From the NCBI RefSeq assembly GCF_001956215.1, contig NZ_MRTQ01000005.1, positions 62,001 to 126,000 of the forward strand: a stretch of 64,000 nucleotides of DNA, written 5' to 3'. The DNA is from Paenibacillus sp. FSL R5-0490 (GTDB taxonomy: Bacteria > Bacillota > Bacilli > Bacillales > Cytobacillaceae). This document shows, in pieces, positions 34,951 through 43,585 of this stretch (position 1 is its first letter; each line of letters starts with the position of its first letter). A program made the position numbers and the translations under genes. The notes below the pieces were generated by a model. The model made no database searches, was not told the DNA's origin, and saw only the letters and a list, made by a program, of their open reading frames with translations.

Positions 34951-35829
34951 GTGAAGTTAGGATTTTTAGGACCTAAAGCCACTTTTACAGATATTGCAGC
35001 CAGGAGCTTGTTCCCTAATGAGACAGCCGTTGCCTACCCAACAATACCTGCCTGTTTTGATGCTTTAAATGAGAATGAAATAGAGCTGGCGGTAGTTCCT
35101 CTTGAAAACGCATTGGAAGGCTCAGTGAACATTACATTGGACTATTTAATCCATGAAGTAGATTTTCCGATAATCGGCGAACTGACAGCTCCTATTCGCC
35201 AGCATTTTATGGTTCATCCAGCTCATGTTAAGGAGTGGGATAAAACAGATGTGGTTTATAGTCATTCCCATGCAATTGCACAATGCCATAAATTTCTGCA
35301 TAAAGAGCTGAAAGGTATCCCTTGTGAAAGCACTACTTCCACCGCAGCCGCAGCTCAATTTGTAAAAGAAAATCCAGATATGCGGGCAGGCGCAATAGCT
35401 AATGAATTAGCTGCAGAAGTATATGGATTGGCGATCGTTAGAGAAGATATCCATGATTTTGATTATAACCATACAAAGTTCATTGTTTTAGCCAATAAAG
35501 AACTGTCAATCAGCGAAGACCGCAAGGAATTTGCAGGGCACAAGACGACTGTTATGGTGACGCTGCCGGCTGACCGATCAGGGGCTCTTCATCAGGTGCT
35601 TTCGGCATTTGCCTGGAGGAAGCTCAACTTGACTAAGATTGAATCAAGGCCGATGAAAACTGGATTAGGGAATTATTTCTTTATCATTGATGTGGATATG
35701 AAACTGGATGACGTCCTGATCCCTGGGGCAGCAGCTGAATTGGAGGCATTGGGCTGCAGTGTTAAGGTTTTGGGCAGCTATCCGTATTTTCAGCTTCGGA
35801 ATAAGAACAGCAGAGTTCTGCAGGAATAA
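34951..35829 (+). CDS. pheA: Prephenate dehydratase
   Basis: A 292-aa monofunctional enzyme converting prephenate to phenylpyruvate in phenylalanine synthesis. Start GFLGPKATFTDIA; periplasmic-binding-like catalytic lobes with STTSTAAAAQFV (about residue 130); C-terminal ACT domain with the Phe-binding LTKIESRPMK motif (about 230). GTG 34951 follows AAGGAGG. A TATAAT at 34917-34922 may be its own -10; no T-box was seen in the 132-base gap from pheB. Confidence 0.95.
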   Translation: MKLGFLGPKATFTDIAARSLFPNETAVAYPTIPACFDALNENEIELAVVPLENALEGSVNITLDYLIHEVDFPIIGELTAPIRQHFMVHPAHVKEWDKTDVVYSHSHAIAQCHKFLHKELKGIPCESTTSTAAAAQFVKENPDMRAGAIANELAAEVYGLAIVREDIHDFDYNHTKFIVLANKELSISEDRKEFAGHKTTVMVTLPADRSGALHQVLSAFAWRKLNLTKIESRPMKTGLGNYFFIIDVDMKLDDVLIPGAAAELEALGCSVKVLGSYPYFQLRNKNSRVLQE

Positions 35830-35873
35830 ACAAAAAGGATCCGGCAAATACATATCCGGGTCCTTTTTGTATT
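35830..35873. terminator. Bidirectional terminator between pheA and nadR
   Basis: ACAAAAAGGATCCGG (35830-35844) pairs with CCGGGTCCTTTTTGT (35856-35870). Both ends are A/T-rich, serving pheA on plus and nadR on minus, whose stop begins at 35879. Confidence 0.8.
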
Positions 35874-35878
35874 TAGAG

Positions 35879-36421
35879 CTATTCCAGGTTAATAAGAAAT
35901 CCCGCTTCTTTTAATAATTTCTCAGCTTCATCGAGTTTCCGTTCTGAGGCTGCGGATAGAGTATGGAGGTGGATGCCGTCTGTTAATTCTGATAAGAAAG
36001 CAGCCTTTGTGGAAGTAATTTTCTCCATAAATTGCTTGACTTCCTGGCGGGTAGATACCATAACCGATGCTGTTAAGTCACCATAGACGGGATGTTCAAT
36101 TCTTACATCTTTTACTGTAACTCCATGATCGACAAGCAGATTCAATTCCTCTTCAGTCCTCGCGGGGTCATGATGACAGGCAATGACCCGCTCCGCTGCT
36201 GATGCAGGAGAAGCCTGATGAAGATACATATAACCCTGGCTCGTGGCAATGATTGGCTCTTTTCTTGCTTTTAAAAGAGTGATATCCCCAACAATTACCT
36301 GTCTGCTTACATTTGTTTTTGCTGCAAGCTCGCCTCCTGTAATGGGCTGCCCGCTTTCTTTCAGCAGCTGAAGCAGAAAGGTCCTCCGCTCTTCTCCGAG
36401 CACCTTTTTTTGTTCATTCAT
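35879..36421 (-). CDS. niaR: NAD biosynthesis repressor NiaR (YrxA)
   Basis: A 180-aa regulator: an HTH_11 winged helix (about residues 10-65, GGELAAKTNVSRQVIVGDIT) and the C-terminal 3H domain named for conserved histidines (ACHHDPA, RIEHPVYGDL, DGIHLHT). With nicotinic acid it represses NAD synthesis and niacin-uptake genes. It is co-oriented with nadS, 63 bases downstream, and faces the operator at 37731-37746. Confidence 0.9.
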   Translation of the reverse strand: MNEQKKVLGEERRTFLLQLLKESGQPITGGELAAKTNVSRQVIVGDITLLKARKEPIIATSQGYMYLHQASPASAAERVIACHHDPARTEEELNLLVDHGVTVKDVRIEHPVYGDLTASVMVSTRQEVKQFMEKITSTKAAFLSELTDGIHLHTLSAASERKLDEAEKLLKEAGFLINLE

Positions 36422-36484
36422 ATTTTCTCACCCTTATAATCCGATAATGTCTCATTCTAACATAAGGAACGGCAGAAGAAAAAA

Positions 36485-37636
36485 TTAGAGCGGTACGAGT
36501 TCCCTGGCCATGATAGCAAGCTTTTCCCCCAATGCCTTGGCGTCCTCAGCAGATGTATTCCATCCGAAAGAAATCCTGATAAATTCTTTGCCTTTTTTAT
36601 CTGCAATACCCAGTGCCTCCATCGTTTTAGAAACTGTTTGCAGGCCTGTACTGCATGCACTTCCAGTAGATATGGCAAATCCAAGCCTATTGCATTCGAG
36701 CATGATGTATTGACCTTCCACCCCTTTTAGCCGAAGTCCCAAAGTAGATGAAAGCTGGTAAGAGCCTGAAAAATCGTATATTATGAATTTCTCCTGTGCA
36801 GGTTCAAGTTCCTTCAGGAGTATTTCTCGCAGCATTTGGAAATGGCTGTTATGCTTGCTCAAATTTATATAAGCTTTCTGAGCAGCCACTGTCATCCCGA
36901 CAATCCCCGGAAGATTTACAGTGCCAGGCCTGAATCCCTTTTCATGTGAAATTCCGGGTAAGAAGGAACTCCACCGCATGCCTGGTTTTAAGTAAACCCC
37001 TCCGACCCCTTTTGGCCCGTAAAATTTATGTGCAGAAAAGGACAGGCTATCAGCGCAGCGGGCGACTTCTTTTAAATCTGATTTGCCAAACGTATGGACA
37101 CAATCACTATGCAGCATTATTTGTCTTTCCCTGCAGAGCTCGCTGATCTCATGGAGAGGCTGCAATGTTCCGATTTCAGAATTACCGTGCTGTATGGTAA
37201 CTAAGACGGTGTCATCCCTGATGGCGGAACTTAATTTTTTCAGGTCTATACGGCCATCTGAGCCAAAGGGAATTTTTGTAATTTCATACCCTTTCTCAAG
37301 GCGCAATTTTTCTAAAACACTATGAATGGATGAATGTTCCGCGATTCCAGTTATGATATGTTTTCCTGATTTTTCAGAGGCGGACAGCAACGCAGCTATT
37401 GCAAGAAAATTGCTTTCCGTACCTCCGCTGGTAAAATAGATTCCTTCACTCTTAACGCCTAAAATGCCTGCCAATTCCATCCTGCAATTTTCAAGAAGCC
37501 CTTCTGCTGCGCTCCCGGTATCGTGAAGGCTGCGGGAATTGCCAAAGTATTCAGTTGAGGCTTTTATATAGGCATCTGCCGCTTCCTTGTCAAGCGGACA
37601 AGATGCTGCGTAATCGAAATATTTAATGTTCCCCAC
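36485..37636 (-). CDS. nadS: NadS/NifS-type cysteine desulfurase for NadA
   Basis: A PLP-dependent class V aminotransferase-fold cysteine desulfurase. The lysine motif FSAHKFYGPKGVG and the Cys loop TGSACSTG are visible, with IxxHGNSEIGTLQP in the cofactor region. Its position in the NAD cluster suggests it supplies sulfur for the NadA iron-sulfur cluster, as shown for B. subtilis. The frame is open to ATG 37708, but that codon sits at the predicted transcription start, so I used GTG 37636 (383 aa). AGGTGGGG followed by ATT 37627 would give the usual short N-terminus before YFDYAA. Confidence 0.88.
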   Translation of the reverse strand: MGNIKYFDYAASCPLDKEAADAYIKASTEYFGNSRSLHDTGSAAEGLLENCRMELAGILGVKSEGIYFTSGGTESNFLAIAALLSASEKSGKHIITGIAEHSSIHSVLEKLRLEKGYEITKIPFGSDGRIDLKKLSSAIRDDTVLVTIQHGNSEIGTLQPLHEISELCRERQIMLHSDCVHTFGKSDLKEVARCADSLSFSAHKFYGPKGVGGVYLKPGMRWSSFLPGISHEKGFRPGTVNLPGIVGMTVAAQKAYINLSKHNSHFQMLREILLKELEPAQEKFIIYDFSGSYQLSSTLGLRLKGVEGQYIMLECNRLGFAISTGSACSTGLQTVSKTMEALGIADKKGKEFIRISFGWNTSAEDAKALGEKLAIMARELVPL

Positions 37637-37709
37637 CTGCTTTCTCTTCTTAATTAAATCGTTCAAAAAGTCAGAAGTTCCTCTTAAACTATGAAAATCT
37701 CTTGTCATA

Positions 37710-37739
37710 ATTCTAAATCTGTGTAAATATAGGTGTCAA
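37710..37739 (-). promoter_or_regulatory. SigmaA promoter of nadS-niaR (minus strand)
   Basis: On the minus strand TTGACA (37739-37734, perfect) and TAGAAT (37715-37710) are 18 bases apart. The -35 lies inside the NiaR-type palindrome, which explains repression. The predicted start near 37703 removes ATG 37706-37708 as a start codon. Confidence 0.6.
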
Positions 37740-37746
37740 GACACCT
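37731..37746. promoter_or_regulatory. NiaR operator between nadS and nadB
   Basis: A perfect 16-bp palindrome, AGGTGTCAAGACACCT, in the 60-odd bases between the divergent nad operons. The ACAGGTGT/GACACC core agrees with the NiaR boxes known in Bacillus. On plus, TTGTCA (37702-37707) and TAAATA (37724-37729) may form the nadB promoter ending at the operator edge. Confidence 0.75.
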
Positions 37747-37769
37747 GTAAAAACAGGAGGTAAAAAATA

Positions 37770-39347
37770 ATGAATGCCGACGTTTTAATTATTGGAAGCG
37801 GGGTAGCCGCTCTGCAGTTGGCAAAGAAGCTGCGCCAGGATTTGAATGTGATTATTCTCACAAAGTCGACTGTGAAAAATGGAAACTCATATATGGCGCA
37901 GGGCGGTATTGCTGCTGCCCTGGGGGAAAATGATCACCCATCAAAGCACTACATGGATACACTCGAAGCAGGAAGGTTTCATAATGATTCTGATGCAGTG
38001 CTGTCCCTGACCAGTGAGGCGCCATCCCTTATAAAAGAGCTGAATCAGGAGGGATGCCTGTTTGATATGGATTCTGATGGATCCATTGCGTTAGGAAGGG
38101 AAGGGGCTCATTCAGAAAATAGAATTGTTCATGGGGGAGGAGACAGCACAGGAAAAACAGTCATCGATTTTATGCTGTTAAAGCAAAATCCCAACGTTCG
38201 AATCTTAGAGGATATTCTTGTATTCCAATTGCTCATAAAAGACGGCAGGTGTATAGGGATAAAAGGAAAAGACTCTGCTGGTGCTATTCATCGATTCTTT
38301 TCCTCTCATGTTGTGCTCGCTACGGGGGGCTGCGGCCAGCTGTATGAATATACCTCCAATGCCGACACCGTAACTGGGGATGGGATTGCCTTAGCATACA
38401 GGGCCGGGGCAGAGATAGCAGATATGGAGTTCATCCAATTTCACCCCACACTTCTTTATAAAGATGGCAAAGCATTGGGACTGATTTCTGAAGCTGTAAG
38501 GGGAGAGGGCGGCCGTCTTATTACAGAAGACGGCCAGCCTTTAATGAAAGGTCTTCACCCACAGGGTGATTTAGCGCCAAGACATATAGTGTCGCAGGCC
38601 ATCTATCATTCGCTGGAGAAGGGGAAAAGCGTGTTCCTGGATATCTCTTCAATTGAAAACTTTAAATCCCGATTTCCGACCATAACAAAATTATGTGAAG
38701 AAAACGGTGTAGATTTAGGTCTTGGGAAAATTCCTGTTTCTCCCGGCAGTCATTTTTTAATGGGGGGAATAAAAACTGATTTATTGGGCCGTACCAGCAT
38801 TCCCGGCCTGTATGCAATTGGTGAAGCTGCCTGCACAGGTATACATGGTGCTAACCGGCTTGCAAGCAATTCCCTGCTGGAAGGACTGTATTGTGGCATG
38901 AGGCTTGCGGAGTGGCTAGATAAACAGCCTTATAGTAAACCTGCTGAAGAACAGCAAAGTCATAACCCTGAACTAAGGCGGCCATTTAAAGAAGATTTGC
39001 CTTCCGTTGAAGAAATTAAAATGAACATGATGAAAAATGCCGGGATTGTCAAAACGAAGAAAGGGCTTTTCGCTCAGATGGCCTGGCTCGAAGGCTGCAA
39101 TATTGAAGAATGGATAAAAGCAGATCTTGAACCTTTTTCAATAGAGGAAATAACCCGGGCTTTTATGCTGATTGCAGCCTATCTGATCACAGACTCTGCA
39201 TTAAGGCGAACAGAGAGCCGGGGTGGTCATTTCCGGCAGGATTATCCTTTCGAAAGCCCGGAATGGCTTGGAAAAAGGATTATTCACTGCCGAAAAGCTG
39301 AAAGGAATGGTGAAAATGAACAAATTAAAGCTGCGATTGCAACTTGA
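37770..39347 (+). CDS. nadB: L-aspartate oxidase
   Basis: A 525-aa FAD enzyme oxidising L-aspartate to iminoaspartate, the first step of de novo NAD synthesis. FAD-binding IIGSGVAALQLAKKL at the start; YMAQGGIAAAL (about residue 45); HPTLLY and GGRLITEDG in the substrate domain; GEAACTGIHGANRLASNSLL near 350. GGAGG precedes ATG 37770. It overlaps nadC by 32 bases. Confidence 0.95.
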   Translation: MNADVLIIGSGVAALQLAKKLRQDLNVIILTKSTVKNGNSYMAQGGIAAALGENDHPSKHYMDTLEAGRFHNDSDAVLSLTSEAPSLIKELNQEGCLFDMDSDGSIALGREGAHSENRIVHGGGDSTGKTVIDFMLLKQNPNVRILEDILVFQLLIKDGRCIGIKGKDSAGAIHRFFSSHVVLATGGCGQLYEYTSNADTVTGDGIALAYRAGAEIADMEFIQFHPTLLYKDGKALGLISEAVRGEGGRLITEDGQPLMKGLHPQGDLAPRHIVSQAIYHSLEKGKSVFLDISSIENFKSRFPTITKLCEENGVDLGLGKIPVSPGSHFLMGGIKTDLLGRTSIPGLYAIGEAACTGIHGANRLASNSLLEGLYCGMRLAEWLDKQPYSKPAEEQQSHNPELRRPFKEDLPSVEEIKMNMMKNAGIVKTKKGLFAQMAWLEGCNIEEWIKADLEPFSIEEITRAFMLIAAYLITDSALRRTESRGGHFRQDYPFESPEWLGKRIIHCRKAERNGENEQIKAAIAT

Positions 39348-40152
39348 ACAATATTTTCTCGAGGACATTGGTGACCGCGACCTGACAAGTGAACTTATTT
39401 TTGGAGAGGGCCAGATAGGAAAAGTCATTTTTCTGGCAAAAGACAATGGGATTTTTTGCGGTGAAGAAATAGTCAGGTCAGGATTTAAGGTGCTGAATCC
39501 TGCGGCTGAAGTCAATATAAAAGTAAAGGACGGAGAATGGATCGAGAAAGGTCAAATCCTTGCTGAAGTCTCAGGGCCAGTATCGGATTTATTAAAAGGA
39601 GAAAGAGTTATTTTGAATCTGGTCCAAAGAATGAGCGGAATAGCAACAAAAACAAATGAGGCTGTCCGGGTTCTTAACAGTTCACACACAAAAATCTGTG
39701 ATACAAGAAAAACTACTCCAGGACTGAGAATGCTTGAAAAATATGCAGTCAGGTCCGGAGGGGGATTTAATCATCGATATGGCCTCTATGATGCAGTCAT
39801 GATTAAAGACAACCATATTTCTTTTGCCGGCTCAATTGCGAAAGCTGTGGAAGAATTGCGTTCAAAAATAGGGCATATGGTTAAAGTCGAAGTCGAAACG
39901 GAAACAAAAGAACAAGTCCTGGAAGCAGCTGAGGCAGGTGCAGATGTAATCATGTTTGATAACAGGAGTCCTGAAGAGATAAAAGAGTGGATCAGAAGCG
40001 TGCCGAATGGGATAGTGACTGAAGCCTCCGGAGGAATAACCCTCGATAACCTGCAGGCTTACAGCGATACAGGAGTTGATTTCATTTCCCTCGGCTTTCT
40101 TACCCATTCTGTGAAATCACTTGATATAAGCGTGAAGGTTATTGTGGAATAA
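39316..40152 (+). CDS. nadC: Quinolinate phosphoribosyltransferase
   Basis: A 278-aa enzyme forming nicotinate mononucleotide from quinolinate and PRPP. Seen: ALQLEQ-type start LRLQLEQYFLEDIGDRDLTS, the RMSGIAT motif, DTRKTTPGLRMLEKYAVRSG (about residues 133-152), and KDNHI. ATG 39316 is chosen for length and homology; longer in-frame starts run far into nadB. Confidence 0.95.
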   Translation: MNKLKLRLQLEQYFLEDIGDRDLTSELIFGEGQIGKVIFLAKDNGIFCGEEIVRSGFKVLNPAAEVNIKVKDGEWIEKGQILAEVSGPVSDLLKGERVILNLVQRMSGIATKTNEAVRVLNSSHTKICDTRKTTPGLRMLEKYAVRSGGGFNHRYGLYDAVMIKDNHISFAGSIAKAVEELRSKIGHMVKVEVETETKEQVLEAAEAGADVIMFDNRSPEEIKEWIRSVPNGIVTEASGGITLDNLQAYSDTGVDFISLGFLTHSVKSLDISVKVIVE

Positions 40153-40178
40153 ATTGTTGACAAAGGGGTTTGGGGCAT

Positions 40179-41285
40179 ATGAATATTTTTCAGACAGCAG
40201 AAAAACAAGCAAATATCCTACCGGAAAAATATCGGATGATGACTGTGAAGGAACTGGAGGATCGGGCAAGAGAGATAAAAAATAAGTTTGGGAATAAGCT
40301 GTTCATTCCGGGTCATCATTATCAGAAGGATGAGGTCATCCAATTTGCGGACGCTACAGGTGATTCACTCAAGCTTGCACAGCTTTCACAGGAAAATACC
40401 GAGGCAGAATATATTGTATTTTGCGGAGTGCACTTTATGGCTGAAACGGCGGATATATTAACATCTCCACATCAAAAGGTGATTTTGCCTGATATGCGTG
40501 CAGGCTGTTCCATGGCTGATATGGCTGATATCAGCCAAACAGAAAGAGCCTGGACGAAGCTGCAGAATATGTTTGGCGATACTATGCTTCCTCTAACATA
40601 TGTAAACTCTACTGCGTCCATAAAGGCTTTTGTTGGCCGTTACGGGGGAGCGACAGTTACTTCTTCGAATGCTGAAAAAATGGTGAGCTGGGCCTTTGAG
40701 CAGAAGCCGAGAATTCTTTTTCTGCCTGATCAGCATCTTGGAAGAAATACAGCATATAACCTGGGGATAGCCCTTGAAGAAATGGCTGTTTGGAACCCTA
40801 TTACAGATCAGCTGGAACATGAAGGGCAGCTGGAGGACATAAAAGTGATTCTTTGGAAAGGACATTGTTCTGTTCATGAAAACTTTACTATAGAAAATGT
40901 CCAAGAGGTTCGCGAACAATATCCCGATATGAAAATCATTGTCCATCCCGAATGCAGGAGAGAAGTGGTGGAGCTTTCCGATATGGCAGGGTCAACCAAT
41001 TACATTATCGAAGCAATTGAACACTCAGAGCCTGGATCTTCCTGGGCGATCGGTACAGAGATGAATTTAGTTAAAAGAATTATCGCACGGCATCGGGATA
41101 AGAAAATTATCTCACTTAACCCGCATATGTGTCCTTGCCTGACCATGAATCGAATCGATTTGCCGCACCTGGTTTGGTCTCTTGAAGCAATCGGGGAGGG
41201 TGAAAGCCAAAATCTGATTCAGGTTGAAGAACCAACTGCGGCATATGCTAAACTGGCACTTGGCAGGATGCTTGAACGTCCATAA
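40179..41285 (+). CDS. nadA: Quinolinate synthase
   Basis: A 368-aa 4Fe-4S enzyme condensing iminoaspartate with dihydroxyacetone phosphate. Bacillus-type: [20 protein letters not shown] and [11 protein letters not shown] supply the cluster cysteines (about 110, 230, 318-320). ATG 40179 is preferred to TTG 40170, which lies in the GGGG-rich ribosome binding site. It completes the nadB-nadC-nadA operon. Confidence 0.95.
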   Translation: MNIFQTAEKQANILPEKYRMMTVKELEDRAREIKNKFGNKLFIPGHHYQKDEVIQFADATGDSLKLAQLSQENTEAEYIVFCGVHFMAETADILTSPHQKVILPDMRAGCSMADMADISQTERAWTKLQNMFGDTMLPLTYVNSTASIKAFVGRYGGATVTSSNAEKMVSWAFEQKPRILFLPDQHLGRNTAYNLGIALEEMAVWNPITDQLEHEGQLEDIKVILWKGHCSVHENFTIENVQEVREQYPDMKIIVHPECRREVVELSDMAGSTNYIIEAIEHSEPGSSWAIGTEMNLVKRIIARHRDKKIISLNPHMCPCLTMNRIDLPHLVWSLEAIGEGESQNLIQVEEPTAAYAKLALGRMLERP

Positions 41286-41367
41286 ATGCGGCAAAAAGTT
41301 TTCAGGCTGCTAAAATTGAAAAATAGCCCGCAGGGTAAAATATACTTCGCGGAAGCTATGCCGGAAT

Positions 41368-41399
41368 AAAAAAATTCTCCACTTCAGGAGGATTTTTTT
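41368..41399 (+). terminator. Terminator after nadA
   Basis: AAAAAAATTCTCC (41368-41380) pairs with GGAGGATTTTTTT (41387-41399) with one G-U pair and a 6-base loop. Confidence 0.8.
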
Positions 41400-41511
41400 A
41401 TTGCCTTACTGCCCATTGCTGTGATTGGTCTCTGAATGAAACGATGAATCATAATTCCCGGAAAAAAAGCATATCTTTTTGTGTAGATTGTTAGCAATTT
41501 GCCCAATCCTT

Positions 41512-41713
41512 CATACACTATATGGACTCATCGAGATTAACGGGCACTAATCTGCACCTTTCACATAAATGGATGAAATGCCCGTAAATGCTGATTAGGG
41601 CACAGACTGAGAAAGCCGCGCCTGCGGCACATTCTGTGTGACCCACATCATGTGGACCTAAGGCCAGCCATCACAGATGGAAGCATCACCTTAAGCATAG
41701 GAGGGAATTCAGA
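41512..41713 (+). promoter_or_regulatory. safA control region: sigmaE-like -10 and multi-hairpin leader
   Basis: CATACACT (41512-41519) fits the sigmaE -10 pattern CATACAnT exactly; the -35 region is weak. The following 190 bases hold CGGGCA/TGCCCG (41541-41584), CACAGA/TCTGTG (41601-41638) around GCCGC/GCGGC (41615-41628), CCACAT-C-ATGTGG (41643-41655) and CCATC/GATGG (41668-41680). An alternative pairing CTAATC/GATTAG (41547-41552 with 41593-41598) would rearrange the first hairpins. The gap 41400-41511 shows nothing I can name. Confidence 0.5.
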
Positions 41714-43585
41714 GTGAAAATCCATATCGTACAGAAAGGGGATACTCTTTGGAAGATTGCCAAAAAGTACGGCGTGAATTTTGAAGAGCTGAAAAAGATG
41801 AATACACAGCTCAGCAACCCTGATATGATTATGCCCGGTATGAAAATAAAAGTTCCTGCAAGTGGAGGCTCTATAAAAAAAGAAGCTCCTATTGGAGGAA
41901 AACCGGAAGCAAAAATAAATTTGGGTGCCAAAAAGGAAATGCCAAAAGCAGAACAGCCTTTTGCCAAAGAGAAACCTATTACCATGCCGAAAGCTGAAGC
42001 ACCAAAAAAGGAAATGCCAAAAGTAACGGCACCGAAGGTTGAAATTCCGAAAGAAGTGCCTAAGACTGCACCAAAAGCAGAGGCCCCGAAGGAAGTTCCA
42101 AAAAAACCTTATAAGCCCAAAATGCCAACACCTATTATGCCGGAAATTGATATAAATAATTATTACATGATGAATATTCAGCAGCCGGCACCGCAGCAAA
42201 AGCCGCTGCCGGCAAAAGAGGTTAAGCCGCAGCAGCAGAAACCTCTGCCCGCAAAAGAAGTTAAAGCAAAGGAAAAACCAGTGAAGCCTGCAGAAACAAA
42301 ACCGCAGCAAAAACCATTGCCAATTTCAGAATCTAAGCCGCAGCCCCAGCTCCCGCCTAAACCAGTTAATATCCTTCCGCAGGTAAAGCCGTCATCAAAT
42401 CAAGAAAGCCCAGAATCGCCTGAAAGCGAATCATCTATTTATACACATCAAGGAGGTCAATATCAGCCGATGTTTCCTTATAATCCATGTTACCCGCAAA
42501 TGCCATTCCCACAAGTACAGGGAGCAATGATGCCGCAGATGCCGCACCAGATGCCACAGGTACAGGGAGCAATGATGCCGCAAATGCCGCACCAGATGCC
42601 ACAGGTACAAGGGGCGATGATGCCGCAGATGCCCCACCAAATGCCGCAGGTGCAGGGAGCAATGATGCCGCAAATGCCGCACCAGATGCCACAGGTGCAG
42701 GGAGCGATGATGCCGCAAATGCCGCACCAGATGCCGCAGGTACAAGGGGCAATGATGCCGCAGATGCCGCACCAAGTGCAGGGAGCAATGATGCCTGGGC
42801 ATCAAATGCCACATATGGGTATGATGGCCGGAGTGGAAAGTCCGGATTATGATGAATCTTCGCCGTTTATGCCAATGGCTCAAATGCCATCGGGTGTGAT
42901 GGGCGCGGAAGATATGGGACAGCAGATGCCGCACCAGATGCCGCAGGTACAGGGAGCAATGATGCCGCAGATGCCGCACCAGATGCCGCAGGTACAAGGG
43001 GCGATGATGCCGCAGATGCCGCACCAGATGCCGCAGGTACAAGGGGCAATGATGCCGCAGATGCCGCACCAGATGCCGCAGGTACAGGGGGCAATGATGC
43101 CGCAGATGCCGCACCAGATGCCGCAGGTACAAGGGGCAATGATGCCGCAGATGCCGCACCAAATGCCGCAGGTACAAGGGGCAATGATGCCGCAGATGCC
43201 GCACCAGATGCCGCAGGTACAAGGGGCAATGATGCCGCAAATGCCGCACCAAATGCCACCGGGTGTGATGGGAGCAGAAGATATGGGAATGCAAATGCCG
43301 CATCAGATGCCACAGGTGCAGGGAATGGAAGAATCCCCAGGCATGTCTCAAAAGCCATTGATGCCTGGCTCGGTGATGGGAGCTTCCGATGATTGCGGCT
43401 GTGGAGGACCTCAATTTGCTCCTGGAGGCTACGGACCAGGACCAGGATTTGGTCCAGGGCAGGGATATGGTCCGGGATTCGGCTATGGTCCGGGACCAGG
43501 TTTCGGTCAGGGTTTTGGCCCAATGGGCGGAGCGGCTTTCGGAATGCCAAGAAACATAGACGAAAGCAGTGAATACGACGGTTAA
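41714..43585 (+). CDS. safA: Spore coat morphogenetic protein SafA
   Basis: A 623-aa spore coat protein. An N-terminal LysM domain (residues 1-50, HIVQKGDTLWKIAKKYGVNF) binds cortex peptidoglycan. A Lys/Pro/Glu-rich linker follows to about residue 240, then Met/Pro/Gln-rich repeats (about 255-530), then a Gly-rich tail (about 555-615). SafA directs inner-coat assembly in Bacillus. The repeat section is longer and more regular than I would expect. Position after nadA matches B. subtilis. ATG 41714 follows AGGAGGG. Confidence 0.9.
   Translation: MKIHIVQKGDTLWKIAKKYGVNFEELKKMNTQLSNPDMIMPGMKIKVPASGGSIKKEAPIGGKPEAKINLGAKKEMPKAEQPFAKEKPITMPKAEAPKKEMPKVTAPKVEIPKEVPKTAPKAEAPKEVPKKPYKPKMPTPIMPEIDINNYYMMNIQQPAPQQKPLPAKEVKPQQQKPLPAKEVKAKEKPVKPAETKPQQKPLPISESKPQPQLPPKPVNILPQVKPSSNQESPESPESESSIYTHQGGQYQPMFPYNPCYPQMPFPQVQGAMMPQMPHQMPQVQGAMMPQMPHQMPQVQGAMMPQMPHQMPQVQGAMMPQMPHQMPQVQGAMMPQMPHQMPQVQGAMMPQMPHQVQGAMMPGHQMPHMGMMAGVESPDYDESSPFMPMAQMPSGVMGAEDMGQQMPHQMPQVQGAMMPQMPHQMPQVQGAMMPQMPHQMPQVQGAMMPQMPHQMPQVQGAMMPQMPHQMPQVQGAMMPQMPHQMPQVQGAMMPQMPHQMPQVQGAMMPQMPHQMPPGVMGAEDMGMQMPHQMPQVQGMEESPGMSQKPLMPGSVMGASDDCGCGGPQFAPGGYGPGPGFGPGQGYGPGFGYGPGPGFGQGFGPMGGAAFGMPRNIDESSEYDG
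42518..43253 (+). repeat. safA: 45-bp tandem repeats within safA
   Basis: The 15-residue unit MMPQMPHQMPQVQGA recurs in two blocks: five full units plus a shortened one (about 42525-42795), then after a 50-residue spacer six more full units (about 42955-43230). Both blocks are bordered by (S/P)GVMGAEDMG. Copies differ only by silent changes, which points to recent duplication and likely length variation among strains. Confidence 0.9.

Noticed and set aside
42518-43253. Regular direct repeats suggesting a CRISPR array
   Set aside because: The repeats are contiguous, in frame with safA and have no unique spacers; no cas genes are near.
42431-43414. A long open frame on the minus strand across the safA repeats (His/Arg/Leu-rich), and a second one at 42867-43550
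   Set aside because: Both are mirror images of the 45-bp repeats in safA. The repeat lacks stop codons in several frames, the products are low-complexity, and there is no ribosome binding site.
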